From the IMG/VR virus record IMGVR_UViG_3300025168_000513, positions 1 through 27,578 of that record: a stretch of DNA of 27,578 nucleotides; one strand, 5' to 3'. Below are positions 6,422-11,410 of the stretch, piece by piece. This DNA is from a virus. The notes beneath the pieces were generated by a model. The model worked only from the letters and a program-made list of their open reading frames with translations, searched no databases and was not told the DNA's origin. Numbering within the stretch: the stretch's first letter is position 1; each line of letters opens with the position of its first letter. A program made the position numbers and the translations under genes.

Positions 6422-6653
6422 GTTTTACCTCTTTCTTTTGTATTATAATTTCGGCATCAAGTGCTTCTGCCCAACAACAGAATAACCAGCCACTTGGTTT
6501 TCTTATACCACACTCCCATTTTGATACAAGTCCCTTGGCTACACCTAATATTTCATCCATTTCTAATTGAGAAATACCCATGTTTTTTCTTATTTTAACA
6601 AATTGTGGTATTACTTGATTATGAAATTGTTTACCTAGTGCTTTATTAGACAT
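6411..6653 (-). CDS. XRE-family transcriptional regulator, second copy
   Basis: An 80-residue protein beginning MSNKALGKQF. A helix-turn-helix spans about 19-56: 'VKIRKNMGISQLEMDEILGVAKGLVSKWECGIRKP'. I chose the ATG at 6653; an in-frame TTG at 6689 exists, but it lies inside a strong -35 element and has no ribosome site. No Shine-Dalgarno is seen before 6653 and the promoter at 6662-6689 would start the RNA almost at the ATG, so the mRNA may be leaderless, as for lambda cI from PRM. It probably acts as a repressor or Cro-like switch with the adjacent XRE protein. Confidence 0.8.
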   Translation of the reverse strand: MSNKALGKQFHNQVIPQFVKIRKNMGISQLEMDEILGVAKGLVSKWECGIRKPSGWLFCCWAEALDAEIIIQKKEVKHGS

Positions 6654-6661
6654 AAACACTA

Positions 6662-6689
6662 AATATATGTATATTTTAATAGCTGTCAA
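6662..6689 (-). promoter_or_regulatory. sigma70-like promoter for the second XRE gene
   Basis: On the minus strand TTGACA (6689-6684), a 16-nt spacer, then TATATT (6667-6662). The -35 is a perfect consensus match and the -10 matches 5 of 6. The stop codon of the upstream XRE gene lies inside the -35. Transcription would begin about 6654-6656, one to three nt before the ATG at 6653. This is the best promoter match noticed in the leftward region. Confidence 0.6.
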
Positions 6690-6946
6690 CCAGATATGGT
6701 AGTACTATCTACAACTGTATGTGGAAGAAAATAAGCTAATGGTTTTTTAGTATATTGAGCTATTCTATCTAGCTTTTCTATACTAACTTTATTAGTTGCT
6801 TTTTCATATTTTTGAATTTGTTGAAAAGTGCAACCAGCAGCTTTTGCTAATTCAGTTTGCGTCATAAGTCTATGACCAAAAGAATCAGTTCTAGCTTGTT
6901 TTATTCTTAATCCTATAAAAAAATATAGTTCACTATTTTCTGACAT
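6686..6946 (-). CDS. XRE-family transcriptional regulator (cI-like)
   Basis: An 86-residue helix-turn-helix protein: 'LRIKQARTDSFGHRLMTQTELAKAAGCTFQQIQKYEKATNKVSIEKLDRIAQYTKKPLAYFLP', written here only to show the order, covers residues 13-75. The recognition helix 'TFQQIQKYEK' and the ending 'PLAYFLP' are like alphaproteobacterial XRE regulators, which supports an alphaproteobacterial host. There is no C-terminal cleavage or oligomerisation domain. AAAGG lies about 9 nt before the ATG. The gene ends within the promoter of the second XRE gene, so transcription through it could affect that promoter. Confidence 0.88.
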   Translation of the reverse strand: MSENSELYFFIGLRIKQARTDSFGHRLMTQTELAKAAGCTFQQIQKYEKATNKVSIEKLDRIAQYTKKPLAYFLPHTVVDSTTISG

Positions 6947-7254
6947 TATATATTACCTTTCCTTCTTGATGCTTCTAATGTTCTCCATATTTCTATTTTC
7001 ATTTCTGCAGTTCTTCTTTTATTTTTTAATTGCAGAAGTTCAATATTAAAGTCATTAATTTTCTTAATTGAAGTTACATAACTTGCAGAAGCGTAATAAC
7101 TTTCGGTAGCTTTAGACACAGCTACATCTGATTGAGTTACATAAGCTCCTTTGAAATGTTTAATCATATCTCGCTGATATTCTACCTCTGCCATAAGTTT
7201 AGCAAAGGTAGTATCAGTTTCAGCTAGATAATTTATTTCATTATCTATATCCAT
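6946..7254 (-). CDS. hypothetical helical protein
   Basis: A 102-residue protein of unknown family, helical and polar. Landmarks are 'DIDNEINYLAETDTTFAKLMAEVEYQRDMIK' at the N-terminus and 'LLQLKNKRRTAEMKIEIWRTLEASRRKGN' at the end, likely coiled-coil segments. Its stop overlaps the start of the cI-like gene (TAATG) and it begins 1 nt after the gene upstream, so it is a regular member of the leftward operon. Confidence 0.7.
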   Translation of the reverse strand: MDIDNEINYLAETDTTFAKLMAEVEYQRDMIKHFKGAYVTQSDVAVSKATESYYASASYVTSIKKINDFNIELLQLKNKRRTAEMKIEIWRTLEASRRKGNI

Positions 7255-7255
7255 A

Positions 7256-7849
7256 TTATTTACTTTCTAATTGTAGAAACTCTTTAGGTGCAGCTACTGG
7301 AACACCAGATGCTTTGAATGTATTACCTAAATGTTTCCATACATCTTTTATATCTCTACCAGAATATAAAACATTTTTAGCTTGTTCTTCAAGCAAATCT
7401 AAATCATGTTTTACTTTAAACTTAGGTAATTTTTCTACTGACTTTTTAGTTTCTTGTTTACAAGCTCTAGACAATGTAGTTAAAACATCATCATAATCTT
7501 TGATGCTTATGTCCATTGTGTCATTGTAGTTACCTTTCCATCCTCTAATAGAAGCCCAAGACTGAAGTTTTTGTTCAAGCTCTATTTTTTTATTTGTTTT
7601 AGCTGCAAACAATTTAGATTCATAAGATTCTTTTTGTTCTTGAAACTTTTTAAGTTTCATATCAGCTTCTTTGTAAGCTTTAATTTGATTTTTAAGACCT
7701 AATCTTTCAACAAACTTTGAGTAATTTTTATCAGTTTGTTTTTGAGTAGCAGCTTCTATTTCTGATTCAATGTTTTGTCTTCTGTTTCTAAACTTGTCAT
7801 GTATAAGTGTATCAAGATAGTTTAGTTCATTACTTCTTATTGGTTTCAT
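7256..7849 (-). CDS. hypothetical coiled-coil protein
   Basis: A 197-residue protein starting MKPIRSNELN. A longer reading from 7906 overlaps the small gene 7830-7952; the ATG at 7849 has AAAGG a few bases upstream and overlaps that gene by only 20 nt. Residues about 20-105 are a long charged helix rich in Lys, Glu and Gln, followed by 'WASIRGWKGNYNDTMDIS' and a C-terminal part with 'DVWKHLGNTFKASGVPV'. The family is not recognised. The layout resembles phage proteins that scaffold or bind DNA, but no motif proves it. Confidence 0.7.
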   Translation of the reverse strand: MKPIRSNELNYLDTLIHDKFRNRRQNIESEIEAATQKQTDKNYSKFVERLGLKNQIKAYKEADMKLKKFQEQKESYESKLFAAKTNKKIELEQKLQSWASIRGWKGNYNDTMDISIKDYDDVLTTLSRACKQETKKSVEKLPKFKVKHDLDLLEEQAKNVLYSGRDIKDVWKHLGNTFKASGVPVAAPKEFLQLESK

Positions 7850-7952
7850 CTTTACCTTTCTTTTTTGGTTTAGTTGTTTTAGTGGTAACAGTTTTTTGAT
7901 TAGCAAAACTATTTACCCATTTAGTGTACTCTTTCTTTTGTTTAGGTGTCAT
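7830..7952 (-). CDS. small basic protein, 40 residues
   Basis: A 40-residue reading frame, MTPKQKKEYTKW..., rich in Lys and Thr with the tail 'KPKKKGKDETNKK'. Its ATG overlaps the upstream stop as ATGA and its 3' end overlaps the next gene by 20 nt, the normal packing of this operon. Without it there would be a 100-nt hole in an otherwise gap-free gene string. The first half looks folded and the second half disordered. Function unknown. Confidence 0.65.
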   Translation of the reverse strand: MTPKQKKEYTKWVNSFANQKTVTTKTTKPKKKGKDETNKK

Positions 7953-8368
7953 TTTTCTACACCTAATCTTTCAAAGATATTTTCTTTTTTATCTTTAAAA
8001 ACATTACCAGACTTTGATTCATCACTATATTCTGATGTTGTAAAATCAGCACTATCATCAAAGTCACCTGTTTCTGTATTAATAGTAAGTGTACCATTAA
8101 CAGAATATTCACCTGCAAATGAATACCATTGATTTAATCTACCTTCATCAGCATAAACTAATGCTTCAAAGTTATCGTCATCAAAGTCTTCATCTTCATC
8201 AAGATCTAAAGTTTTAGTCCAATCTACTGTAACAGATTTGTCATCTGCATAAAATACTGGTCTATCAAATGATCCTTCATCATTACCACCAGAATATTCT
8301 ATTTCTACTTTAGTAATACCTTGTGTGTGTAATGCTCTTAATACGTTTTCAATTGTCTTGTCCGACAT
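7949..8368 (-). CDS. DUF6878-like acidic protein
   Basis: A 139-residue, very acidic protein. The opening 'RALHTQGITKVEIEYSGGNDEGSFDRP' and the later 'WYSFAGEYSVNGTLTINTETGDFD' resemble DUF6878-type proteins, which sense-match as 'V-V-F-G-GDSG' plus 'GAYG-FTFD'. The match is from memory and weak. A run of Asp and Glu (54-66, 'DLDEDEDFDDDNF') could mimic DNA, as in some anti-restriction proteins; that is speculation. AAAGG precedes the ATG. It is the neighbour of the DUF6915-like gene. Confidence 0.65.
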   Translation of the reverse strand: MSDKTIENVLRALHTQGITKVEIEYSGGNDEGSFDRPVFYADDKSVTVDWTKTLDLDEDEDFDDDNFEALVYADEGRLNQWYSFAGEYSVNGTLTINTETGDFDDSADFTTSEYSDESKSGNVFKDKKENIFERLGVEK

Positions 8369-8693
8369 TTCTATAACCTTTCATTGTCCATTTGGTTGGC
8401 TTAATTAAAATTGCCCAATCGTAAAAACTTGGAATCCAACCCATGTCTTCAACGATATGTCTTTCTGCAATTAATCTGACAGGAACTATTTTACCATCAG
8501 AATTTTTTATTGATGTGCCAAACTTTTGTTCGGCAGCAAAACAACCTTCAGCATGGTGTCGCAAAGCTCTGTGACTCCAATGTGCAATAATCTTTTTTGA
8601 TTCATCAAACCAGTCATGTATAGGTTGGTAATCTTCTGGTTTACCACCCCATTTTTTAACCGATGATACTGAATGATAATAACAATTAGCCAT
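8349..8693 (-). CDS. DUF6915 family protein
   Basis: A 114-residue protein matching the DUF6915 pattern: 'YYHSVSSVKKWGGKPEDY', 'HDWFDESK', 'HRALRHHAEGCFAAEQKFG', 'NSDGKIVPVRLIAERHIVEDMG' and 'IPSFYDW'. The family is frequent in phages and mobile DNA and its function is unknown; conserved His and acid residues (HRALRHH, AERHIVED) could bind metal. It overlaps the DUF6878-like gene by 20 nt, so the two are probably made together. AAGGAAATTA precedes the ATG. Confidence 0.8.
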   Translation of the reverse strand: MANCYYHSVSSVKKWGGKPEDYQPIHDWFDESKKIIAHWSHRALRHHAEGCFAAEQKFGTSIKNSDGKIVPVRLIAERHIVEDMGWIPSFYDWAILIKPTKWTMKGYRNVGQDN

Positions 8694-9049
8694 TAATTTC
8701 CTTTCATTGCATTAACTTCATCTTCAGTTAATACTTTTGGTTTAAACTTTTGTTTTTTAACAATAGCAACAGTACCAGCTATGTAATCACCAGGAATACA
8801 AGATCTTTTAGTTTTGTCTTGCCAGTTGTACCAAGCTTGAGTTGCTCTTTTATTTGGATAATTTAAATTATTTAATTTACTTTCTTCATCCATGTGCATT
8901 TCAAAAGTACCTAATTCTTTATTGTAACCTTTTAGAATTTGAATTAAATCACATCCAATAAGTTTATATAATTCTGAAAATGTAGGCTTATTTTCAAACA
9001 CATGAATGTCTTCATTGTCATTATCTTTCCATAGTATTACATTATACAT
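8693..9049 (-). CDS. DUF3846-like protein
   Basis: A 118-residue protein. 'FSELYKLIGCDLIQILKGYN', 'MHMDEESKLNNLNYPNKRAT' and 'DYIAGTVAIV' follow the order of DUF3846 proteins (I-E---L, then DE-GKL--LP-N--AT, then D-I-GT-). That family is common on phages and plasmids and is sometimes found with anti-restriction genes; its function is unknown. I chose the second ATG (9049) because AAAGG lies 6 nt before it, while the ATG at 9055 touches the ribosome site. The basic tail 'KKQKFKPKVL' is a lineage feature. Confidence 0.7.
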   Translation of the reverse strand: MYNVILWKDNDNEDIHVFENKPTFSELYKLIGCDLIQILKGYNKELGTFEMHMDEESKLNNLNYPNKRATQAWYNWQDKTKRSCIPGDYIAGTVAIVKKQKFKPKVLTEDEVNAMKGN

Positions 9050-9257
9050 TGTCATCCTTTTGTTCTGCTTTATCTAAATAATCTACTACTAATGATTTAA
9101 CTAAAGTAGCTTTGTAAAGATTATGTTTAATACAATAGTTATGTAATCTATTATAATTATCTTCACCTAATGATAATCCAAACATTCCATATTTAATTGT
9201 ATTTTGATTTCTATTTGTTCTTTTTATTGCACTCGTTAATAATTCTTCTTCAGTCAT
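9042..9257 (-). CDS. hypothetical protein, possibly ribbon-helix-helix
   Basis: A 71-residue protein. 'KYGMFGLSLGEDNYNRLHNYCIKHNLYKATLVKSLVVDYLDKA' reads like a short strand, then a helix, turn and second helix. That is the order of ribbon-helix-helix DNA-binding proteins ('-LS---Y--L---A---G-S---L---A---YL'). The match is only in layout. It overlaps both neighbours by 8 nt. If correct it would be another regulator or a relaxosome-like accessory. Confidence 0.55.
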   Translation of the reverse strand: MTEEELLTSAIKRTNRNQNTIKYGMFGLSLGEDNYNRLHNYCIKHNLYKATLVKSLVVDYLDKAEQKDDNV

Positions 9258-9459
9258 TTTTTTCCTTTGTTATTGTTTGTTTAATAAATTTTACATAGTG
9301 ATTACAAATATCTATGCTTAAGCCTATAAAATATAATGCCCAACTTATTCCTGATAATGTTGCAATTAATATATATTTCCAGAATCCAAAAAACTTAGGT
9401 ATGACACCTTCTACATTTGTGCGTAGATTTTTAGCTTTTTCTTTGATAACGGACTTCAT
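9250..9459 (-). CDS. small single-span membrane protein
   Basis: A 69-residue protein with a basic N-terminus, one hydrophobic segment ('YILIATLSGISWALYFIGLSI', about 29-49) and a basic C-terminus. Early-region phage membrane peptides like this often act on the host envelope, or in superinfection exclusion; no motif tells which. Its ATG overlaps the stop of the upstream broken frame as ATGA, and AAGG lies about 10 nt upstream. Confidence 0.65.
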   Translation of the reverse strand: MKSVIKEKAKNLRTNVEGVIPKFFGFWKYILIATLSGISWALYFIGLSIDICNHYVKFIKQTITKEKND

Positions 9460-9612
9460 ATAGCTATACCTTTCATAGTTATTTCTTTCTTTCTGTTTAT
9501 ATAAGCTATCTCATTTCTTGGGATAGCTGCAGCTTTTTTTTCATACTTAGCTCCAGGAATAAACTTAGCTTAACATCTCTGGATACGCATTAGTCTTAGT
9601 TAAGTACTGCAT
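9456..9612 (-). pseudogene. 51-codon gene split by a +1 frameshift
   Basis: On the minus strand an ATG at 9612 opens MQYLTKTNAYPEML and stops one codon later at TAA (9567-9565). If one A at 9570 is skipped (TTA-A-GCT), the frame continues for 37 sense codons, AKFIPGAKYEKKAAAIPRNE and on to ...ITMKGIAI. It ends in TGA at 9458-9456, overlapping the next ATG as ATGA. The second part begins directly after a stop and has no start of its own, yet has normal codon use and ends in the operon's usual coupling overlap. The natural reading is one gene with an extra base: a mutation, an assembly error, or programmed shifting. Confidence 0.6.
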
Positions 9613-9614
9613 AT

Positions 9615-9678
9615 GCGTTGCTTATATCCTACAAGTGCAACGCTAAACTTGCTGTTTAGATTGAGGGAGGGAGCAATC
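9615..9678 (-). repeat. three short inverted repeats before the frameshifted gene
   Basis: In the 73-nt gap there are GCGTTGC/GCAACGC (9615-9621 with 9637-9643), CTAAAC/GTTTAG with a 5-nt loop (9643-9648 with 9654-9659) and GATTG/CAATC (9659-9663 with 9674-9678). ATGCGT at 9614-9619 can instead pair with ACGCAT at 9585-9590, and GGATA (9581-9585) with TATCC (9625-9629). The first stem ends just upstream of the ATG at 9612, so it could affect translation. Function not known. Confidence 0.4.
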
Positions 9679-9685
9679 GTTTCAG

Positions 9686-9901
9686 CTAATCCTCAACACT
9701 AGGATTCTTTAATTCATATAAACCAATTAAATGTTTTAATCTTTCATTGAAATCATAACATTCAATATCTTTAGTTTGTCTATGATTTAATGTTTCTTGT
9801 TCAAGAAAATATAAATGTAGTATTTCTTGTAAATCAAATATCTCTTTAGAATTTATCTTGATGTTTAGATACTTTGTAATCGTATCTTGCTTCTTCTGCA
9901 T
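9686..9901 (-). CDS. hypothetical small protein
   Basis: A 71-residue protein, MQKKQDTITKYLNIKIN..., with a helical, Leu/Glu-rich middle ('IFDLQEILHLYFLEQETLNHRQTK') and an acidic end. GAGGAG lies about 10 nt before the ATG. It overlaps the upstream gene by 56 nt in another frame, more than most pairs here, but the ribosome site supports the start. No family recognised. Confidence 0.6.
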   Translation of the reverse strand: MQKKQDTITKYLNIKINSKEIFDLQEILHLYFLEQETLNHRQTKDIECYDFNERLKHLIGLYELKNPSVED

Positions 9902-10061
9902 TAGATCTATGCTCCTCTATGTCGCCTGGCGAATCTACTCCTAGTCTAGTTATACTAGAAATAAATTCAGCCATTTCAATTCTGCATTCTGCATAATCAA
10001 ACTGCAACTTAGCTAGTTCATCTATTATATGTTGTTTATATTTTGTCATTATTTGTACCAT
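9846..10061 (-). CDS. hypothetical small protein
   Basis: A 71-residue protein. Its first part 'KYKQHIIDELAKLQFDYAECRIEMAEFISSI' looks like two short helices, and the rest is polar ('SPGDIEEHRSNAEEARYDYKVSK'). A second in-frame ATG lies at 10049 (MTKYKQ) and could be the true start. The gene overlaps the one upstream by 13 nt. No family or function recognised. Confidence 0.6.
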   Translation of the reverse strand: MVQIMTKYKQHIIDELAKLQFDYAECRIEMAEFISSITRLGVDSPGDIEEHRSNAEEARYDYKVSKHQDKF

Positions 10062-10231
10062 TCTTTAGGTTGTTCATTCTTCACAACTTTGTAAGGTAAT
10101 TCAACCTTGTTAGGCATATGCTTTGATACAGCAAATATCAAACCTAGAATGATTCTAATTGGCAACATGATTGCAATCCAAATCCATTTAGCAGCAACAT
10201 TCATTAACCAGTTTTGTAGTTTTATTAACAT
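10049..10231 (-). CDS. small membrane protein
   Basis: A 60-residue protein starting MLIKLQNWLM. I chose the ATG at 10231, which has AAAGGAGAAATACT upstream, over the reading from 10288 that begins in the leader hairpin and adds a Cys/Arg-rich piece. One hydrophobic segment ('WIWIAIMLPIRIILGLIFAV', about 15-34) is followed by a soluble tail with Lys and Pro. It is the first gene after the leftward terminator at 10323-10358, so it may head its own transcript. Confidence 0.65.
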   Translation of the reverse strand: MLIKLQNWLMNVAAKWIWIAIMLPIRIILGLIFAVSKHMPNKVELPYKVVKNEQPKEWYK

Positions 10232-10274
10232 AGTATTTCTCCTTTTATTTATTATTTGTATTCGGCAGCAACGC

Positions 10275-10312
10275 CCAATGATTTTCAACGCCGAACGTTT
10301 TTTGAAAATTGG
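10275..10312 (-). repeat. 11-bp hairpin in the leader of the 10231 gene
   Basis: CCAA-TG-ATTTTCAA (10275-10288) pairs with TTGAAAATTGG (10302-10312) with one 2-nt bulge and a 13-nt loop. It lies between the leftward terminator and the ribosome site of the next leftward gene, so it would be in that gene's 5' leader or mark a processing site. GGCGTTG occurs twice on the minus strand here. Role unknown. Confidence 0.4.
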
Positions 10313-10322
10313 CTTTAGCGAT

Positions 10323-10358
10323 AAAAAAAACCCAGTACTCGATTAAGAGTACCGGGTT
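10323..10358 (-). terminator. Rho-independent terminator, leftward
   Basis: On the minus strand AACCCGGTACTC (10358-10347), loop TTAATC, then GAGTACTGGGTT (10340-10329), followed by T's to 10323. The stem is 12 bp; the single mismatch on the plus strand (A34 with C53) becomes a G-U pair in the leftward RNA, which fixes the direction. It lies 13 nt after the stop of the 10371-10865 gene and so ends the first leftward transcript, separating two genes from the rest. Confidence 0.85.
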
Positions 10359-10370
10359 AGATATATTATA

Positions 10371-10865
10371 TTATTTACCTAGAGCTTCTTTTAGTCTAGT
10401 CATATTGTATTCTTTCATCTGTTTTGTTACATCTTTGGCAGGTGTTTTGCTTTGAGGCATAAACTTCTTACCAAATGTAACTTCATAACATAAATGAAAT
10501 TCATTTAATATTGATTCAGCTCGTCTGATATTTACCTGTTGTGCATCACGTCTAAAGATTAACTTGTCAACATTTAGCTTAGTTATCTCATTACCAACAT
10601 CTTCTCGTAACGCAGTCTGCATAAGATCTTTTGTCTTATCTAGACTTTTGATACACTGTTCATGGTGTCTTTGAAATACACCTATGATACTATTAGCATT
10701 CCATTCAGCTAACATAGACCAATCTGGATGATCTGCAAATGGTGATATAACTGTATTGAAAAAGCTAGTAACACCAGCTTTCATATCAATACTATCTAAT
10801 ACATCTTCCATATCATTTAGTCTGCTATCTGAATAATCTTGTTGATTTAATTCACTACCCATCAT
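10371..10865 (-). CDS. hypothetical protein, 164 residues
   Basis: A helical, acidic-to-neutral protein of unknown family. Landmarks are 'DYSDSRLNDMEDVLDSIDMKAG' near the N-terminus, 'LAEWNANSIIGVFQRHHEQCIKSLDKTKDLM' in the middle and 'MTRLKEALGK' at the end. AAAGGAG lies 6 nt before the first of two adjacent ATG codons. It is followed by a strong terminator and preceded by a 56-codon gene that overlaps it by 11 nt, so these two form the transcript nearest to the early/late junction and are likely the first made. Confidence 0.75.
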   Translation of the reverse strand: MMGSELNQQDYSDSRLNDMEDVLDSIDMKAGVTSFFNTVISPFADHPDWSMLAEWNANSIIGVFQRHHEQCIKSLDKTKDLMQTALREDVGNEITKLNVDKLIFRRDAQQVNIRRAESILNEFHLCYEVTFGKKFMPQSKTPAKDVTKQMKEYNMTRLKEALGK

Positions 10866-11025
10866 ACTTAACTCCTTTTGTTATATTATTAATTTCGCTT
10901 GACAGCTCAACAACTTTATCCCAGTCATTTTTAACTATCGCTTCTTCCTTTAACATTGATAACTCAACAACTCTTTTTCTATCGTGTTCATCTGTTATCA
11001 ACTCATAGTATGTAACGTATTCCAT
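10855..11025 (-). CDS. small helical protein, 56 residues
   Basis: A 56-residue reading frame, MEYVTYYELITDEHDRKR..., then 'VELSMLKEEAIVKNDWDKVVELSSEINNITKG'. GAGG lies 6 nt before the ATG, and its 3' end overlaps the next gene by 11 nt while carrying that gene's AGGAG. Two amphipathic helices with many acids are visible. It is the first leftward gene after the divergent junction and would be expressed very early. Family unknown. Confidence 0.7.
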   Translation of the reverse strand: MEYVTYYELITDEHDRKRVVELSMLKEEAIVKNDWDKVVELSSEINNITKGVKYDG

Positions 11026-11048
11026 AGTAACCTCTATTGTTAGCGTTT

Positions 11049-11078
11049 ATATTAACCAGTGCCTAACGCACGTGGTAA
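11049..11078 (-). promoter_or_regulatory. possible leftward early promoter
   Basis: On the minus strand TTACCA (11078-11073), an 18-nt spacer and TAATAT (11054-11049). Match to sigma70 is moderate. Transcription would begin near 11042 and give a leader of about 17 nt with GAGG before the ATG at 11025. The -35 lies within the long inverted repeat. The same AT stretch read on the plus strand gives TATATT (11048-11053), so it could serve both directions. Confidence 0.3.
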
Positions 11079-11211
11079 CGCTTAGTAAACAAGGGGAGAA
11101 CTCACCAGTCAACAGCTTGACACCTTTAGGTGTGGCGTTCATGTCCCTCGTGGACATTACGCCCTGTTGAATGGATGAGGGGATTCCTTGTTATACTTTA
11201 GCGTTCACGTG
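11069..11211. ncRNA. long nested inverted-repeat structure at the early/late junction
   Basis: Outer helix: CACGTG (11069-11074) with 11206-11211, AACGCT (11077-11082) with AGCGTT (11200-11205), AGTA (11084-11087) with TACT (11094 side: 11194-11197), and AACAAGG (11088-11094) with CCTTGTT (11186-11192). That is 23 pairs with three small bulges. Inside, CTCACC (11101-11106) pairs with GG-a-TGAG (11173-11179) and CAACAG (11110-11115) with CTGTTG (11164-11169). This encloses two hairpins: ACACC/GGTGT with loop TTTA (11120-11133) and GGCGT..ATGTCC/GGACAT..ACGCC (11134-11163). GC content is far above the genome average. It could be an RNA, a replication origin or a packaging site; strand undecided. 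Confidence 0.6.
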
Positions 11212-11226
11212 TATAGGACTTCTCTT

Positions 11227-11299
11227 GCGACCAGGATCGTTACCCTTTAGGGACAAGACCGAAGGGCTTGGGTGCAAAGCACTAGAGCCTGTAAGTCGC
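11227..11299. ncRNA. three-hairpin domain closed by GCGAC/GTCGC
   Basis: GCGAC-c-AGG (11227-11235) pairs with CCT-gtaa-GTCGC (11288-11299). Inside lie three small hairpins in a row: CCC-TTTA-GGG (11243-11252), CAAG-a-CC-GAA-GG-g-CTTG (11254-11270) and GTGC-AAA-GCAC (11272-11282). The layout resembles a four-way junction of about tRNA size, but acceptor, T-loop and anticodon features are missing. It follows the long helix at 11069-11211 by 15 nt and shares its high GC content, so the two are probably one element. Confidence 0.5.
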
Positions 11300-11354
11300 C
11301 ATACAACATCTTGTTATGTGAGTTTCATTACCTACTAAAGTACTGTTATTTATC

Positions 11355-11383
11355 TTGACAGGGACAAATTAAATAATTACGAA
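11355..11383 (+). promoter_or_regulatory. possible rightward late promoter
   Basis: TTGACA at 11355-11360 is a perfect -35. The best-spaced -10 (17 nt later) is only TACGAA (11378-11383), a poor match; TATTAG at 11386-11391 is better but too far away. If used, it would drive the terminase and head genes from just before the ATG at 11411. It lies downstream of the structured elements, which would then not be part of this mRNA. Confidence 0.3.
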
Positions 11384-11410
11384 CCTATTAGGGTAGAATT
11401 AAAAGGTATT

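Noticed and set aside
9521-9540. Rightward terminator (stem AGCTATC/GATAGCT followed by eight T)
   Set aside because: There is no rightward gene to end here, five bases separate stem and T-run, and the DNA is explained by the leftward frame with its Lys codons.
11226-11299. tRNA gene
   Set aside because: Size and cloverleaf-like layout are suggestive, but the closing stem has five pairs, there is no TTC-type T-loop, no D-loop GG and no proper anticodon arm.
11171-11338. 55-codon rightward frame (MDEGIPCYTL...) in the junction
   Set aside because: It runs straight through the structured element, uses codons rare in the neighbours (CGA, TCG, CCC, GGG) and has no ribosome site; GC-rich DNA has fewer chance stops.
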